This document shows positions 18,583 to 28,472 of a stretch of 64,000 nt of DNA, piece after piece. The notes under the pieces were generated by a model. That model was not told the origin of the DNA and made no database searches. It saw only the letters and a program-made list of their open reading frames with translations. Every line of letters begins with the position of its first letter. The stretch's first letter is position 1. The position numbers and the translations under genes are program-made. The DNA is from CAVVZJ01 sp963752755 (GTDB lineage Bacteria; Planctomycetota; Planctomycetia; Isosphaerales; Isosphaeraceae). Where the stretch lies: positions 496,001 to 560,000 of the forward strand of contig CAVVZJ010000003.1 of NCBI GenBank assembly GCA_963752755.1, in the 5' to 3' direction.

Positions 18583-19962
18583 TCAGGGCTTGTCCCCGGG
18601 CCCCTCGACGCGGCGGATCGCCAGGGCGATGTCCTCGGCGAACGAGGGGAGTTCGAGGGTGGCCCCGGCGCCGTGGACGAGCAGGCTCCCGCCGCCCAGG
18701 GAATGACCGTCGCGAGGATCGATGAGACCGTAGGCATACGTGCCGTCGGGTAGGTCGAGCTTGAGGAACACGTCCCGGCCACCGCGGAGGTAGGCGCCGT
18801 ATTGCCGGCCCGGCTCGGCCAGGCACCAGACGCGGGCGTCGCCGACCATGCCGCGATCGATCGTGATCGCGTCGCTTGGCTTCATCCGAGTGAACTCGAA
18901 CCGCTCCAGCCACTTCTTCAGGAAGGCGAGCTGACTCCGCAAGGTCGGCCCACCGCCGCCGGGCGTGGGGGCTTCGACCCTGGCGGTGCCGTCCTCATGC
19001 TCGGGCGTGAACGAGTAATCGAGGTGGCTGTAGACGGAGCCGCCCGCGAGGAAGAATTCCCAGGCCTCGGTCCGATAGGCTCGGTCGCCGGTGCCGCGGA
19101 AGCCCGTCTCGTCGTCGGCGATGGGCTTGTTCAATGCGTAATTCAAGCCGACCGTCACGGGCGGGGTGGCGTAGTGGAAGTTGAAGATCGAGACGACGGG
19201 GTTGGGATTCTCGATCCTCGCCTTGTCATTGGCGATATTTTGCGCGATCAGGTGTTTGTGGGGAAGGTTCTTCTCGGCGGCGACGATCCGCGACGCGACG
19301 CGGGCTTGCCAGTCGAGGGTCACACCGCCGAAGTAGGGCTCGTTACAGATCTCGAAGTAAATGTTATCGAATTCGTTCGATTCCTTGACGACACGATCGA
19401 CGAACGCAAGCTGACGCTTGAGCAAGTCGGGATGCTTGAGGGTGTAGACCTCCTCGCGTGGGACGTTACCGATGTCGTTGACATTGTTCCGCGCGTTCAT
19501 CGGGTTCACGTCCCAGAGATCCTGGTTGTAGAACGGGCAGAAGAGGACCAGCTCGACGACGATGCCGCGCTGGCCCGCTTCCTTCACGAACGAACGGAGC
19601 CGCTCGAAGTAGGCGGGATCGAAGTGGTCGAGATCGTACTTCTCGCCGGTCTTCATCCAGGGTGACTGATAGCGTCCGGCTCGGGGGGCAAGGGTGTTGT
19701 CGCGGATCTTGAAGGAGCCAGGGACCTCGCGGTAGGTGCCGGAGAAGGTGCGGGTGAGGTTGAAGCGTCGGCGCTGGAGCTCGTCGAGATAGGGGGCGTG
19801 GTCGAAGTCGAGGTTGAGCACGGCGCCGTAGTGTTCGCCGGAGGTGAGCAGGAGGGTGGGCCGGCCGCGAAAGAGGAAGTCGTGGGGGTTGTCGGGGTGG
19901 AGGCGGATCGGCTCTGCCTGCGACAGCAGGATGACCGCCAGGGCCAGGATCGCGGGGAGCAT
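18583..19962 (-). CDS. secreted glycoside hydrolase, clan GH-A (GH5-like)
   Basis: About 459 residues from ATG 19962, with signal peptide MLPAILALAVILLSQAEP. The TIM-barrel catalytic pair is visible: acid/base Glu208 in FEICNEP and nucleophile Glu285 in ADDETGF. FLFRGRPTLLLTSGEHYGAV near the N-terminus is the usual start of this group of cellulase-like proteins. A beta-rich C-terminal domain (about 370-459) with YGAYLRGGRDVFLKLDLPDG follows. The frame remains open to 20556 but the upstream part is non-coding-like. Likely a secreted beta-glycosidase; substrate not predictable. Confidence 0.85.
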   Translation of the reverse strand: MLPAILALAVILLSQAEPIRLHPDNPHDFLFRGRPTLLLTSGEHYGAVLNLDFDHAPYLDELQRRRFNLTRTFSGTYREVPGSFKIRDNTLAPRAGRYQSPWMKTGEKYDLDHFDPAYFERLRSFVKEAGQRGIVVELVLFCPFYNQDLWDVNPMNARNNVNDIGNVPREEVYTLKHPDLLKRQLAFVDRVVKESNEFDNIYFEICNEPYFGGVTLDWQARVASRIVAAEKNLPHKHLIAQNIANDKARIENPNPVVSIFNFHYATPPVTVGLNYALNKPIADDETGFRGTGDRAYRTEAWEFFLAGGSVYSHLDYSFTPEHEDGTARVEAPTPGGGGPTLRSQLAFLKKWLERFEFTRMKPSDAITIDRGMVGDARVWCLAEPGRQYGAYLRGGRDVFLKLDLPDGTYAYGLIDPRDGHSLGGGSLLVHGAGATLELPSFAEDIALAIRRVEGPGDKP

Positions 19963-20200
19963 GGGCAGCCGCTCCGGGTTCGGGAAACGGGTCGAACGGG
20001 TTCGAGGGCCAGTGGGCGCCATGATCGCGGTTGAGGAGGGTTGATGCAAGCAGTCGGGCGTTGCCGCCTGTAGCGTCCAGGCAACATCTTGCGAGGGTGA
20101 GGGGCCAAACGTGACGTAAGGTTGCGCAGGAGGCCGCGAGGGACCGGCCTCGCGAGCCAGCTGGGTCAGTCCAGACCATCGGAAGTCGGGAGGTCGCGAG

Positions 20201-20662
20201 ATGCTCTTACGAACGAGGAACACGGGGCCGCGTCGGTCGGGGGCGGCGGCCGTGGAGATGGCGGCCGTCTTGCCGGTCTTCATCGCGCTGGTCCTCGGAC
20301 AGATCGAGACGTCACGCCTGGGCATGGTGCAGCAGCTTCTGAGCGTGGCGGCGCGTGAGGCCTGCCGCACCGCGGTGATTCCGAACGCGACGAGCGACAC
20401 GGTCAAGGCCCGGATCGACGAGGTCCTGGCCGGCTCGGGAATCCGCTTCAGCACGCTGACGACCGCGTCGTCCGATCCCGGGACTGCCGGAGCGTACGTC
20501 ACGCCGTCGAACTGGAACTCGACGTCGCTGTCCGCGGGAACCGAGATCGACGTCACCTTACGCGTAAATTACTCCCAGGTAGCCTGGCTTCCGACGCCGC
20601 GGTTCATCAGCCAGTCTGCCACCGTGACGGCGCGAGCCGCGATGAGCGCCGAGCGGTACTGA
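20201..20662 (+). CDS. TadE-like pseudopilin protein
   Basis: A 153-residue protein. The N-terminal basic stretch is followed by RSGAAAVEMAAVLPVFIALV, the TadE motif with the conserved Glu five residues into the hydrophobic helix. LGMVQQLLSVAAREACRTAV continues the helix and a variable C-terminal domain follows. TadE/TadF minor pseudopilins are processed by a prepilin peptidase and serve Flp/Tad pili or related secretion. ATG 20201 is taken as start. It is first of three co-oriented genes (36 and 31 bases apart). No TadA ATPase, TadB/C or secretin lies in this window. Confidence 0.85.
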   Translation: MLLRTRNTGPRRSGAAAVEMAAVLPVFIALVLGQIETSRLGMVQQLLSVAAREACRTAVIPNATSDTVKARIDEVLAGSGIRFSTLTTASSDPGTAGAYVTPSNWNSTSLSAGTEIDVTLRVNYSQVAWLPTPRFISQSATVTARAAMSAERY

Positions 20663-20697
20663 GGCCGGTTCCGTTCGAGACGAGGGAGGACCCGACG

Positions 20698-21900
20698 ATG
20701 CGCATTTCGAATCCTCTCGCGCCCGCGGTCCGCGGGCGGCGGGGGAAGATCCTGGTCTTGACCGGCGCCTTGATGCCGGTGCTGGTCGGCGGCGTGGGAC
20801 TGACGGTCGATACGGGCCTTCTCGGCGCCGGCCGGGCTCACATCCGGACCTCCAGCGACGCCGGCTCCCTGGCCGGAGCGCTGCAACTGGCCGCACCGTC
20901 CCGCCTGATGGGCACGGCGATCATGACCGACCTGATCGCCAACGCGCAGACCGCGGCGATCGCACGCGGCCAGTCCAACGCCGTGCTCGGCCAGACGCCG
21001 ACGATCGGCAGCGGCGATGTAACCGTCGGTTACATCAATCCCTACGCCCAGCCAGGCGACTCCGACTACGGCCAGTTCATCACCGATTCCAGCCGCAGCG
21101 CCGACTTCAACACGGTGCAAGTGCTCGCCACCCGGAGCGCGATCCCTGCCCTCTTCGGGCGGATCTTCGGCGCGGGTCCGAGACGCGTGCAGGGGATCAG
21201 CCGGGCCACGGTGCAGAACGTGCCCGTTGCCGGCTACGACACCACCAAGGGCACGCCCAGCCTGCTGCCGATCGTCCTCGACAAGACGACCTATGAAGCG
21301 ATGGTCAACGGGCAGACCACGGACGAATACAGCTACGACCCCGTCTCCGGCAACGTCAGCTACGGCTCGGATGGCTTCAAGGAGTCGCGGCTCTACCCCG
21401 TGAAGACCGGCAACCCCGGCAACTGGGGCACGGTCAAGATTGGGGTCAACAACAACTCGACCTCGACACTCGGCAGCCAGATTCGCTATGGGATCACGTC
21501 CATCCAGATGCAGACCGAGTTCCCCAGCGGTGAGCTGCTCGACAACACGGATACCTCGAGTAGCCCGCCCACGCCGTACCACACCTTCGGCGGCAATCCC
21601 GGCATCAGCGCCGGCATCAAGGACGACCTGACCAGCATCATCGGCAAGGCCGTCACCATCCCGATCTACGACCAGACGGGCGGCAACGGCAACAATGCCT
21701 GGTATCGAGCCATCGAATTCGCTGGGGTCCGCATCCTCGACGTCAACTTCCAGGGCAGTAACAAGTATGTGATCATCCAGCCGGCGACCGTCACGGACCC
21801 GACAGCCATCCCGGAGACGGACCCCAGCAATTTCCCCTCCGACTGGATGAGCCGAAGCTGGACCTCTGGCGGAATCATCCGCCTGTACCTCTCGCAATGA
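20698..21900 (+). CDS. TadG-like membrane-anchored protein
   Basis: A 400-residue protein. After RRGKILVLTGALMPVLVGGV it has a single N-terminal helix and VDTGLLGAGRAHIRTSSDAG, the Tad/TadG N-terminal (Flp assembly) pattern. The long extracytoplasmic region is rich in Thr, Ser, Gly and Asn with VRILDVNFQGSNKYVIIQPA near the end. There is no obvious von Willebrand A motif. It follows the TadE-like gene by 36 bases and precedes the secreted protein at 21932, so the three are probably one operon. Likely structural or assembly role at the envelope. Confidence 0.83.
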   Translation: MRISNPLAPAVRGRRGKILVLTGALMPVLVGGVGLTVDTGLLGAGRAHIRTSSDAGSLAGALQLAAPSRLMGTAIMTDLIANAQTAAIARGQSNAVLGQTPTIGSGDVTVGYINPYAQPGDSDYGQFITDSSRSADFNTVQVLATRSAIPALFGRIFGAGPRRVQGISRATVQNVPVAGYDTTKGTPSLLPIVLDKTTYEAMVNGQTTDEYSYDPVSGNVSYGSDGFKESRLYPVKTGNPGNWGTVKIGVNNNSTSTLGSQIRYGITSIQMQTEFPSGELLDNTDTSSSPPTPYHTFGGNPGISAGIKDDLTSIIGKAVTIPIYDQTGGNGNNAWYRAIEFAGVRILDVNFQGSNKYVIIQPATVTDPTAIPETDPSNFPSDWMSRSWTSGGIIRLYLSQ

Positions 21901-21931
21901 ACCTGACCGTCGGAATCGGAAAGGAGCGACC

Positions 21932-22561
21932 ATGTTCCCGCGTCGCGCACGATTCGCCCTGGCCCTCGCGGCCCTTCTGCCCCTGACGACCAACGAGCCG
22001 GCGGCAGCCCAGGCCCCGGCAGGCGTCGACCGGATCGAGGAGGACTGGGTCCTCGTCCTCGGCACGCCGAGCGCCGACGAGGCTGGACCTCAGCTCACCA
22101 CGACGATGAGCCCCGTCGGCGACAACTCTCAAATGTTCATGTCGTTCAACCTGAATTACCGCGATGACCCGTTCCTCGTCGGCGGCTTGCAACTGCGGGC
22201 CTGGTCGGGCACGTCGGCGGTCGGCCAGAACACGCAGGAGACTGCCCAGTGCAGCACGCCGGGCGAGACGATCGCCTGGACACAGCGGATGAGTCTCTCC
22301 GGCGGGACCCTGCAATACCAGGTCACCGGCGGCCAATCGACGACCTGGTTCAAGTTCGGCCAGGGAGGGCAACTGGTCGTGAGCGTCGGCTCGTCGCTGG
22401 CGTCTCTCGACGGCTACAATCCGTCCCTGAGCGTGTCGAAGTCGGGCGCCGGCTGGCAGTCGAACCGGGTCACAAGCCTGAAGCTCAACCAGGTTCGCTA
22501 CTACAAAAGCGGCGCCCTGGTCGCGATCATCAACACGCCGCAGACGGTCATCGCAAACTGA
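21932..22561 (+). CDS. secreted hypothetical protein downstream of tadG-like gene
   Basis: A 209-residue protein with a signal peptide (RRARFALALAALLPLTTNEP, cleavage near AAAQA). The mature part is beta-rich with no cysteine pairs of note. Motifs include WVLVLGTPSADEAGPQLTTT, SFNLNYRDDPFLVGGLQLRA and QTVIAN at the end. I do not recognise the family; similar exported proteins accompany Tad-like genes in planctomycetes, but this is recollection, not shown here. Its last 60 bases overlap the convergent DUF2721 gene. A GGAG box precedes ATG 21932. Confidence 0.78.
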   Translation: MFPRRARFALALAALLPLTTNEPAAAQAPAGVDRIEEDWVLVLGTPSADEAGPQLTTTMSPVGDNSQMFMSFNLNYRDDPFLVGGLQLRAWSGTSAVGQNTQETAQCSTPGETIAWTQRMSLSGGTLQYQVTGGQSTTWFKFGQGGQLVVSVGSSLASLDGYNPSLSVSKSGAGWQSNRVTSLKLNQVRYYKSGALVAIINTPQTVIAN

Positions 22562-23124
22562 GGCCAAGGGGTCACGACCCCGGCCCGGCCGACGGCCCCG
22601 GCCCCGGACCATCGCCCGGGAGCCGACGAGGGCCGTCGGCCCTTCGCCGCGCGGAGGTCACGGAAAAACTCCACCTCGACCCGGTTTCCCCGCAGCGCCT
22701 CCATGGCCTCACGGACCAGATTCACGCACGCTCCCAGCATCAACGTGACCCCGGTGACCGCCAGTCCCGTCGGCAAGGCCGCCAGCCGGTTTCCCGCCAG
22801 GACATCCAGGGCCAGCGACAGGCTCGTCCCCACGAACGCGCCAAAGGCCAGGTAGAGCCTCATCAAGGCATGCCGGATGCGCTCGCCGCGCCAGCCCAGA
22901 CGGTCGAGCATGATCCCGACGTGCTCCAGGCGCTCGGTCGGATAATCGAGCGCGTCGTCGCCCCGGTCGAGCCGGTCGCCCAGGTCGTTGAGGGCGCGGA
23001 TGCGGTCCACGATCCGCGACATCCGGTTCGACGTCGAGATGATGAGTGAGCCGTTGGCCGTCAGGAAGATGGCCGGCGTGATCATGGCCGAGAGCGTCTC
23101 GTAGCTCGATGGCACGAGCGGCAT
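22501..23124 (-). CDS. DUF2721 membrane protein
   Basis: About 207 residues from ATG 23124. The N-terminal part, LSAMITPAIFLTANGSLIIS and TSNRMSRIVDRIRALN, is the DUF2721 signature (first helix, then a charged helix). Two further hydrophobic helices follow (LYLAFGAFVGTSLSLALDVL, LAVTGVTLMLGACVNL). The tail after about residue 165 is low-complexity and overlaps the 3' end of the convergent gene at 22561 by 61 bases, so the true stop may be nearer 22560 if there is an indel. It stands head to head with the GTPase pair (23355). Function unknown. Confidence 0.8.
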   Translation of the reverse strand: MPLVPSSYETLSAMITPAIFLTANGSLIISTSNRMSRIVDRIRALNDLGDRLDRGDDALDYPTERLEHVGIMLDRLGWRGERIRHALMRLYLAFGAFVGTSLSLALDVLAGNRLAALPTGLAVTGVTLMLGACVNLVREAMEALRGNRVEVEFFRDLRAAKGRRPSSAPGRWSGAGAVGRAGVVTPWPQFAMTVCGVLMIATRAPLL

Positions 23125-23354
23125 CACGCACTCTCCCCAGGGTTCGATCCCGATTGACCCAATATTGCGGTCCGGCGCCCGAACTACCAGGTTGGACCCC
23201 TCCGCGCATCGCCGACTTCCGCCAAACCGCCGCGGTGGGCTTGACGGCCCCCCGTCGCGACCATTCCCATAGGGGGGACGGCGATGCGGATCGCGAGCCC
23301 GGGCCCGGGAATCGGATCGGGTCGAAGCCGAGCGGAGCGGCACGCGAGGGGCCC

Positions 23355-25244
23355 ATGCCGACGACGATGGCCATGACGGCGGCGGCGACCGCCTGCGAGC
23401 GACTGGCAACAATCCTCGAACAAGCGATGGCGATGGAGGATCGCTCCCGGGCCACCGGCGACGATGCGATCCGCGTTCCCCTGGTCCGCTACGCCCTCGG
23501 GATCGTCCGGATGCGGCTCCGGCCCGCGCTGGAGCCGGGCTGGGTGGCGGCCGACCCGGCCCACGTCGCGATGTTCGGCGGCACCAACAGCGGCAAATCG
23601 ACCGTCCTGAACGTCCTGCTCGGCCGCCCCGCCGCCGGCATGAGCTACCGCGCCCGGTTCAGCCAGCACCCCGAGGGCTACCGACCACTTGCCCTCGGCG
23701 ACCACTTCCTCGATGCCTTCCCCTCCCGCTTCGCCGGTTACGCCCGTTACCACGACCGCCACCCGCCCCGCCAGGACGACCACGAGCTTCACGCCGTCGG
23801 CTACCGCCCCGCGCTGGCGATCAACGACCCCGCCCGCCTGCCCGGCCCCGTCCTCGCCGACCCCGCCACCGACGAGGCCGTCTTCTGGGACATCCCCGAC
23901 TTCTCGACCGAGGAGGCCATGACCTACATGTCGGCCGTGCTCGACACGATCGCGCTGGCCGACCTTGTCGTGATGGCCGTCACCAAGGAGAACTACGCCG
24001 ACCACCGCGGCGCCCTGCTCCGCGCCATGATCGTCGAATCGGGCGTGCCGCTGCGGGTCGTGGCCAACAAGCTCGAAGACGGCAGCGCCCTGCTCGAAGA
24101 CATCCGCTTCAAGATCGGTGGCGACGGCCCCGAGGCCCGCCGCGTGCCGGCCGACCGCATCCACCCACTGCCCCACGTCTTCCGCGAAGGCGAGGACGAC
24201 CGCCTCGCCGCCCTGCTCGCCAGTCCCCGAGGCCGACGCCTTGCGGAAGGCCGTGGCCGACGACGTGGTCCGCACGGCGCCGACTTGAAGGTCAAGGCGC
24301 TTCAAGGCGCCATGCACTTCCTCGACCGCCGCCTCGACGACCTCCTCGCCCCCTTGCGGGCCGAGGTCTCCGTCTCCGAGCACTGGGCGTCGATCGTCGA
24401 CGCGGACGACCCGCTACCAGTTCTTCGAACGCTATCGCGCCGATTACCTCGACGGCGAGAAGTACGTCGATTTCAACCAGACGCTCGTCAAGCTGATGGA
24501 CCTGCTGGAGATCCCCGGAATCGGGCCGTATATCTCGGCCCTGAGCCGCGGAATCAAGGCGATCTCGCGTCTCGTCATCGGCACGGCCCTCGACCTCGCC
24601 CGCCGCGCCTTCGGCAAGCCGAAGACCGAACCGAAGAAGCTGCCGGAGGAGGAAGCCGTCATCAATGCCTTCGAGCAGTGGTACAGCACGCTCAAGGCCG
24701 AGGCCCAGGTGATGGCCGACCGCGCCGGGCATCCCGCCTGGGGCCAGATCGCTCGCCAGCTCGACAGCCAGGCGTTTTACGGTCAATTCCTCGGCGAGCT
24801 GGGCTCCGCCTACCAGGACTACCGCGCCCGGATGGACCGACCTCACCGCCGACGCGGGCCCAGGTTCTCTACGAGATCATCCAGAAGAACCCCCGCCTCC
24901 TGAACACCCTGCGGGGCATCAAGGTCTCCCTCGACGTCGGCACGACCGGCCTGATCGTCGCCTCTCACGGCCTCGACTGGACCGACGCCGTGATCGGCCC
25001 CCTGGTCGCCCCGGTGCAGCGCCTGATCCTCGAATTCGGCCTGGAAAAATACCTCGACACCGAACGCCAGCGCCTCAAACAGGACCAGTTCGCCGCCTTC
25101 CGCGAGATCATCGACGCCCAGATGGTCGCCCCCGTCCGTGCCCTCTTCGAGGGCTCCGTCCGACCCGAGGAGCTGAGCGCGGCCCGCCGCGACCTCGACG
25201 CGGTCCGCTCGGCCCTGGCCCGGGTTGGAGAAGGAGTCCGATGA
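23355..25244 (+). pseudogene. dynamin-like/P-loop GTPase, first of a tandem pair, with internal frameshifts
   Basis: From ATG 23355 the protein has Walker A GGTNSGKST (about residues 75-83) inside HVAMFGGTNSGKSTVLNVLL. A G3-like VFWDIPDFSTEEA and a VVANKLED (G4, NKxD variant) follow. The frame slips around 24235-24290 and returns. It slips again at about 24415 (RYQFFERYRADYLDGEKYVD) and 24840 (LTADARAQVLYEIIQKNPRL), after which the original frame resumes to TGA 25242-25244. The C-terminal half is helical, with LLEIPGIGPYISALSRGIKA and an amphipathic region before the end. The stop overlaps the ATG of the next GTPase (ATGA). About 630 residues after repair. Probably a membrane-remodelling or stress GTPase; exact role unknown. 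Confidence 0.78.
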
Positions 25245-27289
25245 ACGACGACGTCGTCCGCGCCCACGCCCAGATCGAATCCGCCCTCCGACGGCTCCTC
25301 GAACGTGCCGACCACCCTCGTGCCCTGGTCATCCGTCCTGACGACCGCGCCCACCTCCACCGCGCCGGCGATCGCGTCGCCGCTCAACTGCTCGGCCAGG
25401 GCGATTCCGTGCTTACGATCGCCCTGGCCGGCTGCACCGGCTCGGGCAAGAGCACACTCATCAACGCCCTGGCCGGGGGCCGGATCGCCGAGGCCGCCGA
25501 GCAGCGACCTTGCACGATGCAGACCCGCGTCTATCACCATCGCGACGTCCCCGTCGGCGGCCTCCCTCCCGAGCTGGCGTCGCAGGCGACCTTCGTGGCC
25601 CACGAACGATCCGAACTGCGTCACAAGGTCATCGTCGATACCCCCGACCTCGACACCTTCGCCACCGAGAACCGCGCCGCCACGAAAGCCTTGCTCAAGG
25701 CCGCGGGCCTGGTGATCTACGTCTTCAGCCCCGAGAAATACTGGGAGGAACGGGCCTGGTCGGTGATCCGCGAGGAACAACGCTTCAGCGCCTGCCTCGC
25801 CGTCATGAACAAGGCCGACCTCGTCCCTGCCTCCGAACTCCAGAAGGCCGCCGACGAGGTCCGCCGACGCTTCGCCGAACTGGGCCACGCCAACATCCCC
25901 GTCCTGCCAATCCACGCCGTCCGCCACGTTCCCCATGCCGACGGCACCTTGAGCCCCTCCGTCCCCGGCATCCTCGACGAGTTCGTCACCCTCCGCGCCT
26001 ACATCGAGCACGAGCTTCAGGAAGGCGACATCGCCCGGATGCTCCGACAGCAGCGTTGCCGCGTCGTCGAGAACCTCGCCGCCGTCGTGGACCGCCTCGC
26101 TCCGCCCGAGCTTCCCGAGCGTCTCGACGCCTTCGCCTCCGCCGCCGACTCCCGCGCCTCCGCCGCCGCCGAGAAGCTCACCCACACCCTCGACGACCGC
26201 CTCGACGCCGTCGAGAACGAGCTGAAACCCCTGGCGACGATCCGCCGCCACCAGCGATTCTTCGGTCCCCTCCGCCTCTGGCTGGCCATCTTCGACTTCG
26301 CCACCTACGGCCTACCTCGCTTGATCCGTCGAATCCGGCTGCTCGGCGGTCCCGACGGCACAACCGACCTGGAAGCCCTCCTTGCCGCCGGCCAGGCGGA
26401 GGTTGCCGACGACCTCTTGCGGACCGAGTCCCGCAAGCTTCAGGACGCCTGCTTCGCCGCCGGACTGCCGGTCGGCCGCTGGTCGTCGATCACCACGAGT
26501 GCCACCGGCTCCCGGCTGCTCGCCGAGGTCGCCCGCGAGATCGAAGGCCGTTTCGACGCCCTCACTGCCGCACGCTCCGGCCGTCGCGGCATCGTCACCT
26601 GGGCCGCGAGCGTCGTCGGCGCCTTGATCCCGATGGCGCTGGCCGCTTACGCCCTCTACGTCCTGCTCGGAAACCTCGCGGTCAATCGCATCCAGGGCGG
26701 CTTCGAGATCCTGGGGATGATGGTCGCCCTGACCATCCTCGCCTACATCCTGCTGCACGGCCTGGTTGGTCTGGCCCTCTCCGCCGGTCGCTCGATCTCG
26801 ACCCGCGAGGTCGGACCCCAGGCCGTGCGCGAGGTCTGGCGCCGCACGCTCCGCGGCTGGGTCCTCTCCTACCGCTCCGACCTCGAATCCGACCTCTCCG
26901 ACCTCCACGAGCCGGTGGCCATCCTGCGCTCCTCGGTCGAAGTCTCCGGCCCGCCCGCCATCCGACCGCCGGCTCCGCTGCCGCCAGCCCGTCCTCTGGC
27001 TCCGCTGCCGCCGGCCCGTCCTCTGGCTCCGGCGGCCGTCACGAACGCCCCGGCACCCGCACCGGCTCCGAGCGCCAAGCCCCGGCCTGCCGTCGAGCAA
27101 CCTCCGGCCGCCGCGCGACCGGAGCCGCCGCTTCCGCCACCACCCCCACCCGTTCACGACCGCCCACCCCGGACGACCCCACCCCAGTCGCCGTCGCCGT
27201 CCACGACCGAGCCCGTCCCCCAGACGCCCACCCTGAGTCCCGCCGAGGTTCTGCGCCAGGCGATGAAGCAGCGTGCGCAGAAGTCGTGA
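25241..27289 (+). CDS. dynamin-like/P-loop GTPase, second of a tandem pair, with TM hairpin and proline-rich tail
   Basis: A 682-residue intact protein. Walker A is GCTGSGKST (64-72), G3 is DTPD (133-136) and G4 is NKAD (190-193). A long helical middle (about 260-420) is rich in Ala/Glu/Arg. Two hydrophobic helices follow (IVTWAASVVGALIPMALAAY and ILGMMVALTILAYILLHGLV). The C-terminal 110 residues are a Pro/Ala-rich low-complexity tail with a tandem PPARPLAPL repeat, ending VLRQAMKQRAQKS. The layout is GTPase, helical stalk, membrane hairpin, as in bacterial dynamin-like proteins and related YfjP-type GTPases. The ATGA overlap with the upstream gene implies translational coupling and probable partnership. 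Confidence 0.87.
   Translation: MNDDVVRAHAQIESALRRLLERADHPRALVIRPDDRAHLHRAGDRVAAQLLGQGDSVLTIALAGCTGSGKSTLINALAGGRIAEAAEQRPCTMQTRVYHHRDVPVGGLPPELASQATFVAHERSELRHKVIVDTPDLDTFATENRAATKALLKAAGLVIYVFSPEKYWEERAWSVIREEQRFSACLAVMNKADLVPASELQKAADEVRRRFAELGHANIPVLPIHAVRHVPHADGTLSPSVPGILDEFVTLRAYIEHELQEGDIARMLRQQRCRVVENLAAVVDRLAPPELPERLDAFASAADSRASAAAEKLTHTLDDRLDAVENELKPLATIRRHQRFFGPLRLWLAIFDFATYGLPRLIRRIRLLGGPDGTTDLEALLAAGQAEVADDLLRTESRKLQDACFAAGLPVGRWSSITTSATGSRLLAEVAREIEGRFDALTAARSGRRGIVTWAASVVGALIPMALAAYALYVLLGNLAVNRIQGGFEILGMMVALTILAYILLHGLVGLALSAGRSISTREVGPQAVREVWRRTLRGWVLSYRSDLESDLSDLHEPVAILRSSVEVSGPPAIRPPAPLPPARPLAPLPPARPLAPAAVTNAPAPAPAPSAKPRPAVEQPPAAARPEPPLPPPPPPVHDRPPRTTPPQSPSPSTTEPVPQTPTLSPAEVLRQAMKQRAQKS
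26971..27024 (+). repeat. two tandem 27 bp units in the proline-rich tail
   Basis: Positions 26971-26997 and 26998-27024 differ by one base and encode the PPARPLAPL repeat of the second GTPase. The units keep the reading frame, so copy-number change would only alter tail length. Confidence 0.85.
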
Positions 27290-27403
27290 AAGCAACACGG
27301 AACGCACCACGCGGCCTGTCGCGGGTTCGTCCGCGACCCCTGTCAACTTGCCCGCAGCCCGGTATCCGCGTGCTCACAACCGAGCGGCCAGGGGAATGAT
27401 CCG

Positions 27404-28472
27404 ATGACCGACCCTCACCATCCGACCGGCGACGATGACTTCTCCCCGGCCGCGCGCGGCCTGATCATCGCGGCGGCCCTGTGCGTCGTGATCGCCGGTC
27501 TGCGGGCCGCGGATACGATCCTCGTTCCGCTCTTATTCTCCATCTTCCTGGCCATCCTGCTCGCCCCGGCGCTGGGGGCCTTGCAGAGACTGGGCGTGCC
27601 GACGATCATCGCCTATCTGCTCGTGACGGCGGCGGTGATGATCGTCGGCCTGGCGGTGATCGCAGCGGTCGGTGTCTCGCTCTCCGACTTCCTCGGGCGG
27701 ATTCCGGATTACGCCAATCGCCTCGATCAGCTCAAGGCCAGCTGGCTGGAGCGGCTCAAACCCCTGGGCCTCGAACCCTCGGATCAGGCGCGGTCGCGAT
27801 ACCTCGGACCGGAGGCTCTGGTCGGGCTGATGCGGGTCCTGGCCTCGGGTCTGGCCTCGTTCTTTGCCAACGGCTTCCTCATCCTGGTCACGACGGTCTT
27901 CCTGCTCGCCGAGGCGGCCGTCTTTCCGTCGAAGGCTCACACTCTGCCGGGGGGCGGGGAAGGGCTCCTCGACGAGTTCCGCCGGATCGTGGCAGGCGTG
28001 CGCGGTTACATGGCGATCAAGACGTGGGTCAGCTTGCTGACCGGCGTACTGGTCACGTGCTGGCTGCTGGCTCTGCGAGTGCGTTACCCGGGGCTCTGGG
28101 GTCTGCTGGCCTTCGCCTTGAACTTCGTGCCGAATATCGGCCCGATCCTGGCGGCGGTGCCAGTGGTCGTGGTGGCCTTGCTGGATCGGGGGCCGGCCAC
28201 GGCGGGCCTGGTTGTGATGGGCTATCTGGTCGTGAACCTGCTGTTCGGCTACGTCGTCGAACCGCGATGGATGGGACGCGGGCTCGACCTCTCACCGCTG
28301 GTCGTGTTGCTCTCGCTAGTCTTCTGGGGCTGGGTGTTCGGCCCGCCCGGCATGCTGCTTTCCGTACCGCTGACGATGGCCGTGAAGATTGCGCCTGGAG
28401 AGCCGGCCGGAGACGCGGGCCCTGGCCTTCCTGCTCGGCGAGGCCCCGCTCGCTCCGAAGGCCGATCAGTAG
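27404..28472 (+). CDS. AI-2E family (PerM-type) transporter, frameshift near the C-terminus
   Basis: From ATG 27404 a multi-pass protein of the AI-2 exporter/PerM family. The N-terminal pair is LIIAAALCVVIAGLRAADTI and LVPLLFSIFLAILLAPAL. The family-specific GLWGLLAFALNFVPNIGPIL loop and VEPRWMGRGLDLSPLVVLLS follow. Near 28395 the frame shifts; the other frame continues LESRPETRALAFLLGEAPLA to TAG at 28470-28472, the natural end. Without repair the open frame runs to 29044 as junk. The last seven bases overlap the convergent gene at 28466. Substrate is uncertain; AI-2 is only the founding example. It follows the GTPase pair by 114 bases. Confidence 0.85.

Noticed and set aside
23080..23160. 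tRNA-like pieces: a GCTCGATGGCACGAGC D-arm-like stretch and GGTTCGATCCC
   Set aside because: The spacing is short, no 7 bp acceptor stem can be formed, and the D-arm-like part is inside the DUF2721 coding start.
23355..28472. The GTPase pair plus DUF2721 and permease as a phage-defence island
   Set aside because: No nuclease, toxin, reverse transcriptase, or mobility gene is adjacent; housekeeping membrane function is at least as likely.
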